A DNA stretch of 64,000 nt. It comes from Brachionus plicatilis (Eukaryota; Rotifera; Eurotatoria; Ploima; Brachionidae). The number at the start of each line of letters is the position of its first letter. Position 1 is the first letter of the stretch. Made by a program: the position numbers and the translations under genes. The notes below the pieces were generated by a model. It saw only the letters and a list, made by a program, of their open reading frames with translations, had not been told where the DNA came from and ran no database searches. This document shows, in pieces, positions 27,075 to 39,500 of the stretch. The DNA lies in contig QEOQ01000640.1 in NCBI GenBank assembly GCA_010279815.1, positions 974,255 through 1,038,254 on the forward strand, written 5' to 3'.

Positions 27075-28435
27075 ATTTTAACCCAAAGATGTATTTCTAG
27101 CTTGCTTTTAAAATTAAAAAATATTTTAATAATTCAATAAATTTTTTTTTTTAATAAAAAATAATTGTTTATTTTAATTGATATTTATTTTTTAGCAAAA
27201 CAAATATAGAAATAAGTTAAAATTTATTAGGGGCATCGCAATGTATATGAGCTAAAATCAAAAATTTGTATTTTAAATCATTAACATATTAAATTAACTA
27301 TATACTATCGATTAACTTAAATCTATAAAATTCAAACTAAATATTCGATTTTAATAGCATTTATTGATTTGCTTCAGATTTAGTATATTTTTTTATAATT
27401 ATTAGAAAATTCAATAAATTTACTGAATAAATAAATATTTTTGCTATTTCTTTTTAATTAATTTATATTACTGACCATATAACATTTTGTCTTTTTTTAT
27501 TTTATATTAAAAAGTAATTAAATATTTTACTTGATATTTAAGTAAAAAAAATCTAGAAAATATGCTTTTTATTAAAAAATAAATGTGTTAACAAAAAGAA
27601 AAACAATTCATTAAAATTAACTGGCGGTATAAAAATTTTTTTGTCTAACTTCTTCTTCTTCTTTTCACTTACGCTCTCTGTAGAACATACTGTATGCTTT
27701 TGGCGGTTATTATTGATTGATCTCATGTAAGTTTCATCTTTTTTAGCTCTCTGTTAATTTATCTTCGTTATCTTTGGTCTTACATTATTCCTAAAGACTT
27801 GGGGAGTTAATTCTAGGAACTCTCTATTCTGGCATTCAAGATATTCCCAAGCTTCTTAAGTCGTTTTCTTCCTATCGTGGTGTAGATTGTTTTTGTTTAA
27901 CTCTCCATTTGAAATAAATTTTGCAAAGAGGCTCATCATATAAAATACTTCGATTAAAAGGAAAATTCAAACCAAAATAATCGTATTTATTTTTTATTTA
28001 ACTAGACTGTTTAAAAATTTAATCTGGTATTCAAACTTAAATAAGCGGCTTCCAAACCAGCTTTAGTCTATAGAATGCATTTATAGCCTTCGGTATTCTG
28101 TAACGAATGTCTTACCGAGAACTGTTCCAAGATACATTAATGCACAGAAAAGCGGACTTGTATTACTTTTTTATAGATTTAGCTTATTCTAAGTAATTTT
28201 CGGTAAATTTTTGATTTAAAAAAATTATGTTAACTAGAGAGCACATTTTAGAGTAAACAATGTGGAAAATAATATAGGTATTACTATATAGTAAGGTATT
28301 TGTAAAATTTTTATTTAGCCTCCAAATTTTTTTTGTTTCATTTGTAATAATCATCAAAGATATTTATTCCATGTGAATATCTTTACATCATGTAAAAATC
28401 ATGTAAGACATATAATCAAAATAACCTTTTAACTA
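27075..28435. other. AT-rich intergenic, partly repeat-derived
   Basis: 27405-27500 contains AAATTTACTGAATAAATAAATATTTTTGC followed by a ...TTTTGTC segment, shared with 61976-62020 and 62157-62280. 27640-27900 is a less AT-rich island with no readable frame, probably a decayed transposon. Nothing else was recognised. Confidence 0.5.
27405..27500 (+). repeat. Dispersed TTTACTGA-type repeat
   Basis: It shares a 40-bp block including TTTACTGAATAAATAAAT and TTTTTGCTATTTCTTTT with 61976-62020, and a longer, more diverged block ending in ACCATATAACATTTTGTC with 62157-62280. It is therefore a third, distant copy of the repeat family that fills 60-62 kb. Confidence 0.7.
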
Positions 28436-29270
28436 CAGTGGGAATTTCAAAAACGACATGCCCCCTAAGGTCGCGACCGCCGAACCGTACCATTATCGGC
28501 GCCGTACCGATCCAACAACGGCGCCGAACCGTACCAGCCGTACCAAACGAACCGTAACATAGACGGCGCCGTACCGAACCAACAACGGCGCCGAACCGTA
28601 CCAGCCGTACCAAACGAACCGTAACATAGACGGCGCCGTACCGATCCAACAACGGCGCCGAACCGTACCAGCCGTACCAAACGAACCGTAACATAGACGG
28701 CGCCGTACCGATCCAACAACGGCGCCGAACCGTACCAGCCAAACCGAACCGTAGCAGCCGAACCGAACCGTACCAAATGAACCGTACCATAGACGGCGCC
28801 GAACCCTACCAGCCGTACCAAACGAACCGTACCATAAACGGCGTTACCGAACCAAAAACGGCGCCAAACCGTACTAGCCGAACCGTGCCATAAGCGGCGC
28901 CGAACCGAACCACCAGCCGAACAACCGCCCGAACCGAACCGAACTGAACCAGCGGCCGAACCCAACTGAACCATCAGCCGAACCAATAATTAAAATTTTC
29001 CAGTGTACAAAAAATAAAATTTTTTGCTAAACTACTTTAAATCTTTAATAAAAAATCTTTTTGCTTAATTTTTTAGAATTTTGATCAGGATATAGTTATT
29101 CGGATAAAAAAAGTTTTTATTAAAGATTTAAAGTAGTTTTGTAAAAAATTTTATTTTTTGTACACCGGAAAATTTTAATTATTGATTCGGCTGGTACGGT
29201 ACGGCACCGATAATGGTACGGTTCGGCGGTCGCGACCATAGGGGGCATGTCGTTTTTGAAATTCCCACTG
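28436..29270. mobile_element. Fold-back DNA element with long compound terminal inverted repeats
   Basis: The outer inverted repeats are about 65 bp: 28436-28500 starts CAGTGGGAATTTCAAAAACG and 29206-29270 is its near-perfect complement, ending in CCCACTG. A second inverted pair, 28985-29053 with 29114-29180, flanks a loop of about 60 nt. CAGTG ends and a left-flanking TA suggest a Tc1/mariner-like origin, but the right flank reads TG, so the target duplication is not confirmed. There is no transposase. The left arm is much longer than the right because it contains the 67-bp tandem array. Confidence 0.85.
28501..28985 (+). repeat. GC-rich minisatellite, 67-bp unit, inside left arm of fold-back element
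   Basis: Units starting GCCGTACCGATCC or GCCGTACCGAACC begin at 28501, 28568, 28635 and 28702, an exact 67-bp period. Diverged shorter units built from ACCGTACCA, AACCGAACC and GGCGCC follow to 28985. The block is GC-rich in a window that is otherwise overwhelmingly AT. Long open frames across it on the minus strand are periodic artefacts of the repeat. Confidence 0.9.
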
Positions 29271-30552
29271 TGTTAGATGCTTGCCATACAATTTTTATGA
29301 AGTGTTTGCTTGCTTGTTATTACATTCATAGTACATTTTTTGTAGTCAAAGTTTTTCTGAATTGAAACAATCTAATTGAAAAAACTTTACAGTCCTGAAT
29401 AGTTTGATTTTTTTTTATTGCCAAATGAGCTTTAAATTTTTGTGCAATAAATTTTCAGAGATGAATCTTCCCATTAAATATCAACTTTTATTATTAAAAA
29501 AAATCCCTCATATAAAAAAAGAAAAAAATCAAATAAAATAAAAGAACTAAAATAGTAAAAATTTTCAATTTCAATTTTATATATTTTAAATTTTAAAGTC
29601 AATGTTTTCTTTTTTGTGTTTTTAGAAGACTATGAAAGTAGACTTTTTAACAGATTTTTACTCTTTAAAAAAGTTTTACCTTATCAAAAGTAGATCTCCA
29701 AAATTAATCTCTTAATTTTTTTTCTGCGCCACACATATTTAATTATTAATAAACTGAATTGAATATGATAACTTAATTTTTAAGAAAAAGAGATATTAAA
29801 GAGATGAGCCGTAAAGGTAATTTTTTACGAACTATCTTTTTGACATCATGTAAAAACATTGGGTAAATTTAGACATATTTAAAGAAAAAAATGGCAGAAA
29901 TGTTGAATATTTTGATAAATAATAAATTAATTATTGTGTGAAAATAAGTGTCAAATATTTGGCTTTCCAATAACTAGAATTTAATAATTTATAGAAATTT
30001 TTTCATTTTTTCGAAAATTTACCTTGATTAAATTATTATTTTACGTTAATTAGCATACATTTTTTAAAATAAATTTGCATTTTTTTTCAAAAACATTTTA
30101 TGGTACTTCCTATTAGAAATTAAAAGTTTTTATTTGTACTTAACAAAATTTAATTTTACTTATTTAAAGTTTAAATATTTAAAATTATATTTCGTTAATT
30201 TTGCTAAAAATAAAAAGTTCAATAAAAAAATATTTATAAATATTTAAAAATATCAAACGTGTTCTTTGCAATTATTGTTTATTTTTTCTTTCAAAATCAA
30301 ATTAATTAAAAAATTTGAATATCATAATTGAATTGTTAAAAGAATTAAATTTTTTATATGGATTTAATTTTAAATTTGATTTATATTCTAAATTTTAGTT
30401 ATTTTATTCGTTAATGAAAGTTGTCTTGCTAATTTTCAGTCTAAAATTTTATGCAATCAATATTTAAACGAATTGATTAAAAAAATAAAGTATAAAACTG
30501 AAATTAAATTTTTTTATTAAAATCTAAATTTTGATTTATTGCTTAAAAAAGT
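29271..30552. other. AT-rich intergenic spacer
   Basis: Only A/T-rich low-complexity sequence was seen. It presumably includes the 3' UTR of the RlaP-like gene on the minus strand. No repeat pair or frame stood out. Confidence 0.5.
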
Positions 30553-31419
30553 TTATCTAAATTCTACTCTTAGAATTTCGTGTAATAATTGATCAAATTT
30601 ATCATGATTTCCCATTTCTGCATTTAAAGACTCATTTTTCTCAATTTCTCCAATACTTTTGTTTTCTAATAAATCCTCTATCCATTCATCAATACATTCA
30701 ATTCTCGAACCCAAATTGGCCTCATTTGAATTTCTCTTAAAATCAATTATTTCATTTATTTTTTCGTTTACGTTTTCTTTTAAATGGGATTTCAACTCAT
30801 GCAATACTTTATCAAAATTCACATAAAATACATCACTATCTTTTATTGGACGGTTTAGCAACCATTGAAACATTCCGATCGGCCTAATCACATATAAATA
30901 TTTTTTTATATTAACTTCATTCTTTCCCTTAATATGAGATTTATAATTTGACTTTGCCATTGATCTATAGTGATTTAATAGTGGACTTAAACGATTTTGC
31001 TCAATTAACAAATTTTTCATATTTTTAATATAATTTTCGAATTGATCGTCTATTAAATAAACAATTGGCGAATACAACCATTCCGTAATTGTAGGATTAA
31101 CTTTTTGTATTAGTTTTAGACACTTTGTTATATCCCAGCCTTGCCAATCATAAACCCTGTCGTCACTAAATCCATCAATAGTTTCTTTTAATGCTGTTAA
31201 ACTTAGATATTTTTTTCGATTTTCATGAATGTAAATGAATCTTATGTCATAATCTGAATCATTTGACTCAAAACCCCAAGCTCGACTTCCTGCTTCAATT
31301 GCATAAATGATTTTAATATCGTTTCTTTTTTCTAAATCTCTTAGAATACTTTCGATTTTTTCCATTTTCAAATAAATGTCTTGTAGATGATGATTTAAAT
31401 AGGTACGTTTTTTGCTCAT
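30553..31419 (-). CDS. RlaP-like (PF10127 type) nucleotidyltransferase, candidate horizontal transfer
   Basis: A 288-aa intronless gene for a DNA-polymerase-beta-fold nucleotidyltransferase of the bacterial/phage RlaP type, a family named for its link to RNA repair loci. Residues 43-61 read AGSRAWGFESNDSDYDIRF. This contains the GS...G helix-turn motif (Gly44-Ser45) and the paired metal-binding Asp56 and Asp58. The later segments GWDITKCLKLIQKVNPTITE and WLYSPIVY, a basic helix with HYRSMAKSNYKSHIKGK, and KKYLYVIRPIGMFQWLL also fit the full-length family, so the protein is complete. ATG at 31419 is a true start; Met18 is an alternative. The gene sits alone, with no RNA ligase or other repair gene within the window. 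Base use is as AT-rich as its surroundings, so any transfer is old. The substrate is not known. Confidence 0.88.
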   Translation of the reverse strand: MSKKRTYLNHHLQDIYLKMEKIESILRDLEKRNDIKIIYAIEAGSRAWGFESNDSDYDIRFIYIHENRKKYLSLTALKETIDGFSDDRVYDWQGWDITKCLKLIQKVNPTITEWLYSPIVYLIDDQFENYIKNMKNLLIEQNRLSPLLNHYRSMAKSNYKSHIKGKNEVNIKKYLYVIRPIGMFQWLLNRPIKDSDVFYVNFDKVLHELKSHLKENVNEKINEIIDFKRNSNEANLGSRIECIDEWIEDLLENKSIGEIEKNESLNAEMGNHDKFDQLLHEILRVEFR

Positions 31420-32443
31420 GAATTAATATAATTTTTCTCAAAAAAATAAAGAAATAATTTCGTAACTATTAGCAATCACATTTAAATTTTAATTTGAGTA
31501 GTCTTAAATATTAATTCAAATAGGATAAAAGATTTACATAGATCTTAGTCAGTTGTAATAAATTATTATTAAAACTTATGCCTGACTTTCATTTATTATT
31601 ATTGGTAGATATTTGGATGAACTGGAAATGGAAAGATCAAATTGAGAAAGATCTTATTCCTAAATTTTGAACTTTTTTACAATGAATGAAAGAAATAGTT
31701 ATGATTTTTTTGCTTAACTAAAAGTATTCAAATTTTTTTTTTTAAATAATTGAGACTATTTATTTAATCGCTTTTTTAATATTTATTTTGTATTCTAGGT
31801 CTACCTATAACCAAAAAAAAAATTATAGGTTTATCTCTAAATGAATTTAAAATTTTAAAATAACGTCTATAATTGTATATTTACTTTATGAAAAGTATTA
31901 TAGAAATGGTACTAGACATGGTTGAAGAAAAGATTTAATTCTTTAATTGATATTTTTTTAAACTACAGGAAAACTACAACTATTTCTTAAAATCCAATTA
32001 GTCATAATAGTCATACTATTAATTTGAACTTAAACTTTGAAAAAGACTTTTACTTTTTTCTTTTATCCTTTAAATTAGTATTACAGGAAAATTCAAGTAG
32101 AAATTTTTTAAATAAAAATTTTAATTTATTATTATTATTTTTTTTTGGTGTTAAAAGGAGTTTCATGTTTTTTCTATATGTTAAAATTTACCCCCTTGCA
32201 CTTTCAAAATCTTTAATTTTAAACTCGGTACCAACACTTTTTAATACGTGGGTAAGTAAGCATTTTCTGTTTTTAACCCAGCATTATTGCCGATTTACAT
32301 TCATGGGCAATTTGAAAAATTATTCAAATTTGAAAAATGTTTTTTCAACTTTGGGTCAATTTGTATTTAAAAATTTTCTCAATTATTTTAACTATTGATA
32401 TTTCGACTAGCAAATTGATGAAGATGGTTTGTAAAAGCGTGTA
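31420..32443. other. AT-rich upstream/intergenic region
   Basis: This region lies 5' of the RlaP-like gene. The 124-aa open frame at 32024-32398 (+) is Phe/Leu/Asn-rich with no motif or intron signals and is treated as chance. No promoter element can be named. Confidence 0.45.
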
Positions 32444-32664
32444 CAGTACATTTCTAAACAAAGTTAACAGTGTTTTGAAACATTGCTTAAGCAGTGTTTA
32501 TGAGCGGTTTAAGTAATGTTTAAGTTAGTTTAAACTTTTTAATAAAAAATGATGGGGCAATGTTTAAAACAGTTTAAGCAGTGTTTATGAGCGGTTTAAG
32601 CAGGGTTTAAGAGCAGCTTTTAAACTGCTTAAGCAGCCTGTTAACTTTGTTTAGAAATGTACTG
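32444..32664. mobile_element. 221-bp MITE with TA target duplication (Tc1/mariner-like)
   Basis: The terminal inverted repeats start CAGTACATTTCTAAACAAAG and end in the complement, with TA directly outside both ends (32442-32443 and 32665-32666). Inside are several copies of a GCGGTTTAAGCAG-like motif (GTTTATGAGCGGTTTAAG occurs twice). It has no coding capacity. Confidence 0.85.
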
Positions 32665-32819
32665 TATGTTTGGGGTTACATCGTAAAAAAAAAGCAAAAT
32701 TTTAAAATGCTAATTTTTGAATCTTTTCAAAATCAAAAATTAAAAAAATTGAAAGTTTTACTAAAAAAATGCTTTTTCCCAAATTTTTTGGCTCTACAAA
32801 TATTTAAAATATTTTATAA

Positions 32820-33130
32820 AAAAGGTTATAACTTTTGTTCTAATGGTTCAAAACATGTTCTGCAAATGTAACAAAGTGTAACAACTTTTGTTACACCTAT
32901 TGTGAAAGTCTGCAAAAACTCTGCAAATTAATTGCGCATTTCGTTTCAATACGTTTCAATGGCGTGAAATTTTGCATAAATTTGCACACATTTAGCAGAC
33001 TTCCCAATAGGTGTAACAAAAGTTGTTACACTTTGTTACATTTGCAGAACATGTTTTAAACCATTAGAACAAAAGTTATAACCTTTTTTACTTTTTGTAT
33101 TGTAATTATTGTATGAAAATTCACAATGCC
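32820..33130. mobile_element. Palindromic MITE, copy A of the GGCATTGTGAATTT family
   Basis: Arms of about 95 nt pair: 32820-32915 (GGTTATAACTTTTGTTCTAA..., TGTAACAAAGTGTAACAAC) with 32992-33090. The right terminus AAATTCACAATGCC matches the ends of the copies at 59968 and 62328; the left terminus is too diverged to place. Confidence 0.75.
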
Positions 33131-34469
33131 TGGTAAATGAGCCTAACCGGGTGACCTATTTTATTTTAATGCATATTTCGCACTCATTTTTTTCAAAAAC
33201 TCGAAAAATGCTCACCGAATTAGACCAGTTTTTTCTAGTCACCTCTTTACCTCCTGCGGTTAATTGGGTGAGGCCTTATTGGGTGAATTAGGTTAGCCCA
33301 GTTACCCCTGATTTTGTAAATATTTAGCCCGAGAACTAACCTCTTTTTCAGGATATTCACCGAATTCACCCAATTAGCTCAACAAGAATTAAAAAAAGGA
33401 TTTTTTGTTTTTTTTAATAATATAAATATTTAAAATACTCTTTATTATTATTCATTAAATTATACGCTACAACATAACTATTTAGAAAAAAATTTAAACG
33501 AATTAATAACGAATTTAAAATAAATTTTATGCTTGATTTTTTTTAGCTTAAAAGATTAGTTGAGATATTCATCACATTGAAACTCAAACCCTTTGTTATT
33601 GTCTCAGGATGTTGTATAAATTTGAAGCTTGAGTAGTGTTCAATTTTTTTTCAAAAACATCTTTTTTTGCGTTATCAATATCTTCCTTTGAATACTTTTT
33701 TTTTAATTTCTTTTTGTTTATTCTGATTCATTTTTATAATATATTGACGATTTTTGATTAAACAGAACGAATTTTTTTATCAAATAAAAACAAATTATTT
33801 TTGTAAAAAAAGGAGAAACAAAATGTTAAATTTTTCATAAAAAACGGCGTCATTGTGATCATTTTTGTCTTTTAAAGCCTAATTAAGTTAAATATTTTAT
33901 TTTTAGGGGTAAATGGGTAGGATTTTTGGGTATTGAGGTGATACCTCATTAACCTCTTAACCCATAAAAAATAACAACAATAGACAACGGACCCATCGGC
34001 TATCTTAAAATTCTAGTAAAATTATTTTCTACTAATTAAGACCCTCTGAAAACGATAAGCAAATAAGGCCAATTCAAACTTGTTCCGTCATCGGATCAAA
34101 AATTGTCAAACATAATTACTAATTTGAAAAATTCTACCGAATTAGCCGAAAAAAACTTTGAATTAAAAAAATAAAGGTTTAAAAATTTTTTAAAAATATT
34201 TCATATATATATTTGGATTCCTCTCATCAAGATCTACAAGAATATGTGGGTTGTTTAAAGAAAAAAAATAAAACGACTGATATTTTTCGGTTTTTCAAAT
34301 TACGTCACCGAATTTACATTAAATACATTTAGGCTGTGTTACCATACGTAATTTTACGTAAATTAATGTAAATTTACGTAAATTTACTATTTTTTACAAA
34401 AGTAATTTTTCGTAAATTTTGCTAAATTGTTTGTTAAAAATAGTTAAGACTTTTATAAATACATTTTTC
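33131..34469. other. Repeat-derived intergenic sequence
   Basis: 33131-33380 has imperfect inverted GGGTGA/TCACCC and CCTAACC/GGTTAG words, with similar words again at 33900-33970, suggesting a degraded palindromic element. 34336-34430 is a TACGTAAATTTAC-rich palindromic stretch related in style to 55283-55430. No gene was recognised. Confidence 0.45.
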
Positions 34470-34960
34470 ATTTAAATCAGAGAGATGATCAGTTATGGAT
34501 TCAAGCCTTAATCTTTTTCCAAACTCTGAGAGATTGGTGCTTTTTGTACGGAAAAGTAACCTAAGGGTAGATCTTATTGTATTGCTTGGATAACTTGAAG
34601 TTTATGGAGGTTGGTATCAGAGAGGAGATATATTGTAGGGAAGGATTAGTCTATAATTGATCCGATCATGGACTTGAAAATATTACTTCATCCAATATGA
34701 AACTAAGGAACTCAATTTCTTTGGCATAAGGAATATCCTCATTAAAGAGTTTTATCTTAATATTTGGATTAGATCGGGAGTTTCTGGAAAAGAAGATAAA
34801 GTTGCATTTATTTGCAGACATCTAGCAGACATCTATACTGAGCCAGGCTTCAATTGATTTTAGATATTAGTTTATTTAATTTAGGAGATGCCCAGGTTTT
34901 TTTAGCGACAATGTAAATGATATAATAAGAATTCTGGAGACAAAGATGCATGTATGTTTG
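34470..34960 (-). mobile_element. Decayed LINE reverse-transcriptase fragment
   Basis: Translation of the minus strand gives MSANKCNFIFFSRN followed by KIKLFNEDIPYAKEIEFL. This is the thumb-side pattern 'KMSxxKCxxxxFSxN...LKLxGxxIPxxxxxxFLG' of Jockey/CR1/L2-type non-LTR retrotransposons. The frame is broken by stops and shifts before and after. GC content is visibly higher than in the flanks. Confidence 0.65.
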
Positions 34961-36556
34961 GTGAAATACTAAATGATTTGTTAGGTTTGTACTTAATGAA
35001 AGTTTCTACTGTTCCCAATTTTAGATAAAAATTGCGAATAGTTTTTTATTGGAATGAATAATTACTTTTTTATGGAATTTAAATTAAATATTTTTTCTAA
35101 ATATATTTTATGAAAAAAGGCTTATATAATAAAATAAACAAAATTTTTTTATTTACACACATTTGAAAATCTTAAGAAAGATAAAATAAATAAGCTAAAT
35201 GAATGAGAAAAACATAAAATCGAATTTATTGTTGAATCTGAAACAATAAATTCTTAGCTAAGAAATCCATTTGAATTTTTTTTTACTTATATTATAGTCA
35301 CTATAGAGGGAAAAAAACTTTTCAAAATAGTGCAATTTTAGGCTTGTTACGTTTATAGTGACATTCACTAAAGTCGATTAATTACTTTAATATGAATAAG
35401 ATTTAATAAACTTCATAATATAATTAAATTGAATATTTATAAATTTTTTTAAATTTCAACAATTTAAAATAATTAAAATATTTAAAAAAATTTTGATGTA
35501 CACTTTATTTGCATATTGATTGAAAATTTTAATTTTCAAAGTATTAATTTAGAATTTTTTTAAAATGTTAAAATTATTCTAAAAAAATTTTAAATTTGGT
35601 TAAGTTCATCCTAAAATTTCTGTAATTACCATATTTTGATTCGCATTTTTTTGTCAATCAGGAAAATACTTTAAAGATAATTAAATTTTTATTTCTAATT
35701 TAATTAAATTTACTTAAAACAAACACGTTTCAGCTCTGTAACTAAAGACAACTGAAAGATAATTGTTTTAAAGACATTAATAAAAAAATTTTCTTTTTAA
35801 ATCTCTTTCGGTCTATTGTTTATTAAAAATTTGTAAAAAAATATAAAATATAATTTAAAATTTAAATTCTAATAAAATGAAGATATTTGTGTGATATACC
35901 GAAAGATATTTTGAATAGTTCTTTTTTTAATAACAAAAAAGATTCTTTATGAATAATTTAATAAAAAGTCAATTACAATATAATAATTTAAAAATTAGCT
36001 TCATTTTTTTAAATCAGCATTCTATTTAAAAAAAGATAAAAATTTAGATGATATAAGTAAGTAGGCTAACTCAGAGCTATTTTTGGTAGCGTCTCTGACA
36101 GAACGTTCATTTTAAAAATGAATAATTTAGCATCCATGCGAACCAATTTGGACGTTACTTCACAATACTGACCAAATTTGAATCCAATTACAACATTAAT
36201 AGAGACAAGATGCTAAGAAGTTTAAGTTTTATTCAAAAAAAAACCCCAATTCTTCTTGATATAATTACTGGCCATATTTGGTTTGATCTTGTTTCAGTCG
36301 TCTAAAACCCGGCTATTTGAGTTGGATACTAGTTTTGAATAAAGCTTAGAACTTCTGTTATTGAACAAAATCAGATTTTATTCAATGCTCAAAAATTGGA
36401 AAAATTTTAAAATGCGCTTTGGTAAAACAAAAAAAAACAAAATTTTATGTATTTATAGTATATAGCTGAAATATCATTCCAATATTCTAAAGAAAAGTCG
36501 ACACCGTGTAATTTAAGAACTGGTTTAATGAATTGGCCAACCATTCATTTTCGGAA
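34961..36556. other. AT-rich region downstream of the TSC22 gene
   Basis: No frames or repeats were recognised. 36060-36556 is somewhat less AT-rich and abuts the TSC22 stop codon on the minus strand, so it is probably that gene's 3' UTR. TSC22D/bunched transcripts commonly have long ones. Confidence 0.45.
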
Positions 36557-39500
36557 TTATTTGGACGATGTTTGTAGATTGTTTAAAAAATCGTTTTTAT
36601 TTATTACTTTTTCAGTGAATGAGCTGAGCATGTTGTCTTGGGTCCGGTTGTCATTTTCGCCATTCAAGTTGGCACTGTAGCTAAAGATGCCCATGCTTTC
36701 CAATTGACGCAAAATGTCGCTTGGCATTTTTGTTTTGAGAAGTCGATTCTCCTGTTCTAGTCGATTGCAATGCTCTCTCAAATTTTTTATTTGATTCTTT
36801 AGCGTGACTATTTCATCCCTTACCGCTTGGGTTAAGTGAGACTTTACCATGTCCATCGCTTCTGCAATTTTATCGTGAATGCCACTGTCGGCCTTTTTTG
36901 TGTCTAGCGTTTGCTCGCCTATGCCAGCATCTGAGTCTTTCGAGTTGTATTGTAAATTTTCGCTAGAATTAATGCCGTTCGGAAGCTTTACTAAATTTTG
37001 GTCTTTGGGCGAAGATTGTTGAGGAGGAATTTGAGAATTTGCTTGGGTTCCGACCGAAATGTTTTCCTTGGTGTTCGTGGATGGTACATTCACTGATTGG
37101 TTCTGTGCTTGACTAGGAAAATTTTGTTGAATGTTTGATTGAGTATTATCAGTGTGTTGGTTATTGATGGCAACATTAGGCTGACTGTTCTGAGTCGGAT
37201 TTTGGTTGGCGGCGATATGGGAGCTTGTCCCAACTAAATTATTGTTTGCATTTGATTGGGAAAAATTTGAGCTAGATGCTTGGCTTAGTATCTGATAGTT
37301 TTGAGCGGACGTTTGTGTCGATTGGTGGTAAACTTGGTTATTGGTGTAATAGTTTGAAATGGTTTCTGGATTGCTGGTTGATTGAGATTGGTTAGACGCA
37401 TTAGAAGGTGCATTACTCAAAACTTTGCCTTGTTCGTTAGCTAAATGAAATAAATCAGCGAGTTTGACAAAAATGAGAAAAAATGTTCATGTGAACTTTT
37501 TTTAAATGAAAAATTTGTTCCTATGTCATTTTTTTGAAAATTAATTTGACTTTAAATATTTTTAATTATTATAATATATTTTTACCCAAACGCAAATACT
37601 GGAGATTGGAGTAAAATAAGCGAAAAAATTATCCAGCTGAAATTTTTATGAAGAACTTTTTAATGGTTAATCATGAGCAGAGTTGTTTAAAAGTCTCAAG
37701 TCTCAAGACAAGTCCAAGTCTGGGCTTTAAAATTTTGAATATTGAAGAAGAATTGTGAAGACTGCTATGCTAAAATTGCAAGAAAATTCTGATATATGGC
37801 AAATCTATTGCATTAGACAACCCGAAAACTCAAGAGTATATAAATTTTTTGATATGAAGCCTGGTCTAGCAAATTTTAAAAAAAAAGTCCGGAAAAAGTT
37901 ATGAGCAAAAACTCCAACTTAAAATGATTTCCAATAACACTTATTTTTATCACTACAGCTACTTAATGTGATAGTCTTAAATTAAATTTTGAATTTTTGA
38001 TTTATTTTTGGATAAGATTAAATATTAATAGCTTAAAAAATAGTTACTCAATTGACATCAAATTCCTGAGATGAATTGTGACGTTTATTAATGTTGGCCC
38101 AGATATTACAGAAGTTCATGTGTTTTTTTTTAGCTATTTAAATTTTAGCTAACAAATCCGTCAAAAGTTTTTAAAAGCTATAAATAAGCTTTAAATATTT
38201 TTTTTTCATTATTTTTTTTGAATAGATGTTTTCTACAATTGATCCAACAAAAATATTCGATAAAAATATTATTTTGATTATGCGATAAAAAAGCAATTAT
38301 TTAAGAAATTTTATCTATAAGTTTACCTTTTGTATTTTTTAAATATTGTGGTAAAATAAGCAAGATTTTATCACATTGAAATCAAATGTCTTTAAAGAAA
38401 CTGAATATTACTAATCATAATTATAACAATTGATTGCATTTTTTTTCAATTTAAATCTTTCTTCTAGATAACATGTTGGGTTATTTTTTGTAAAAAAGAC
38501 ATGGTCATTCTCAATATTAAATACGATTTAAATTTTTATAATTATAAGCAAAATTTTCCATTAAATTTAAAAGCACTATTTTTTATGGAATTTTTCAGAC
38601 ATTTTTCAATAGTTATACTTGGCAAAACCCTAAACCGACAATGGCTAAAAAATTCAAGTGAACAAACTCGATTTTTTTACTTTATCATAATTGAAATTTA
38701 AACTTTTTAAATGAAAAAAAACTTAATAATGAGTAAATTTTTAAGCTTGAAAAAATTATCTTTACAAATCAATATTGAAAATTCATATTTTTAATTCTTT
38801 AAAAGACATTTAAAAAAAAAGTTTGCAAATGACGTGTTTATCTAACATTTAGCAAAGCTACTAAATATTTAATTATTTTTTTTTGTAACCAAATTTAAAT
38901 CTCATTCATTCAAACAAATAATTTAGTAAATAAACCTTTTAAATTTTCTAAATGCCAGTATTTGCATTGTTGTAAATTGTTTCGTAAAAAGTATGATCAT
39001 GAGTTATGATATTTATTTAACCTTAAATAAATAATAAATAACTTACAATTAATTGGATTTGGTTGATTAGGTGTAACATTTGTGAGAACAGTTGATTCCT
39101 CGTTTTTAGCCTGGTTCTGGACGTTGGTCTGGCTGATGTGGCTGGATCCATTCAGACCCGATTGATTCGATGATTTTGCTGACGATAAATTTTCGGTCGA
39201 AAACTCGGCTACATACCATCTACCTCGTTGGTAATTATTGAACTGATTTTTTGCTTGTATCGTATTCACATCGGTAAGTTTATTTTGCTGGTTTACACTT
39301 TGGTCATTTGTTTGTGTCAAATTTTGGTTACTTTCATCAGTTGGCTCATTTTTCCTATCGGCATCGGTCTTTACAATCCGAAATCGGTTCGATTCCTTCT
39401 GTGAAGTAACTGGATGACTTGACCGTGACACGCCAGTTATCTCCAATTGGCTCTGAGGATGGTGAGCCGGCTGAGGATGATTAGAACTGTTGGTTGACTT

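Noticed and set aside
28501..28985. Regularly spaced repeats resembling a CRISPR array
   Set aside because: Units are contiguous 67-bp tandem copies with no unique spacers, inside a transposon arm of a eukaryote.
28416..28986. Two overlapping minus-strand open frames (124 and 173 aa) rich in Val/Arg/Gly/Tyr
   Set aside because: They run through the 67-bp tandem array and are open only because of the GC-rich repeat; the protein is as periodic as the DNA.
32024..32398. 124-aa plus-strand frame
   Set aside because: Phe/Leu-rich low-complexity translation with no family resemblance.
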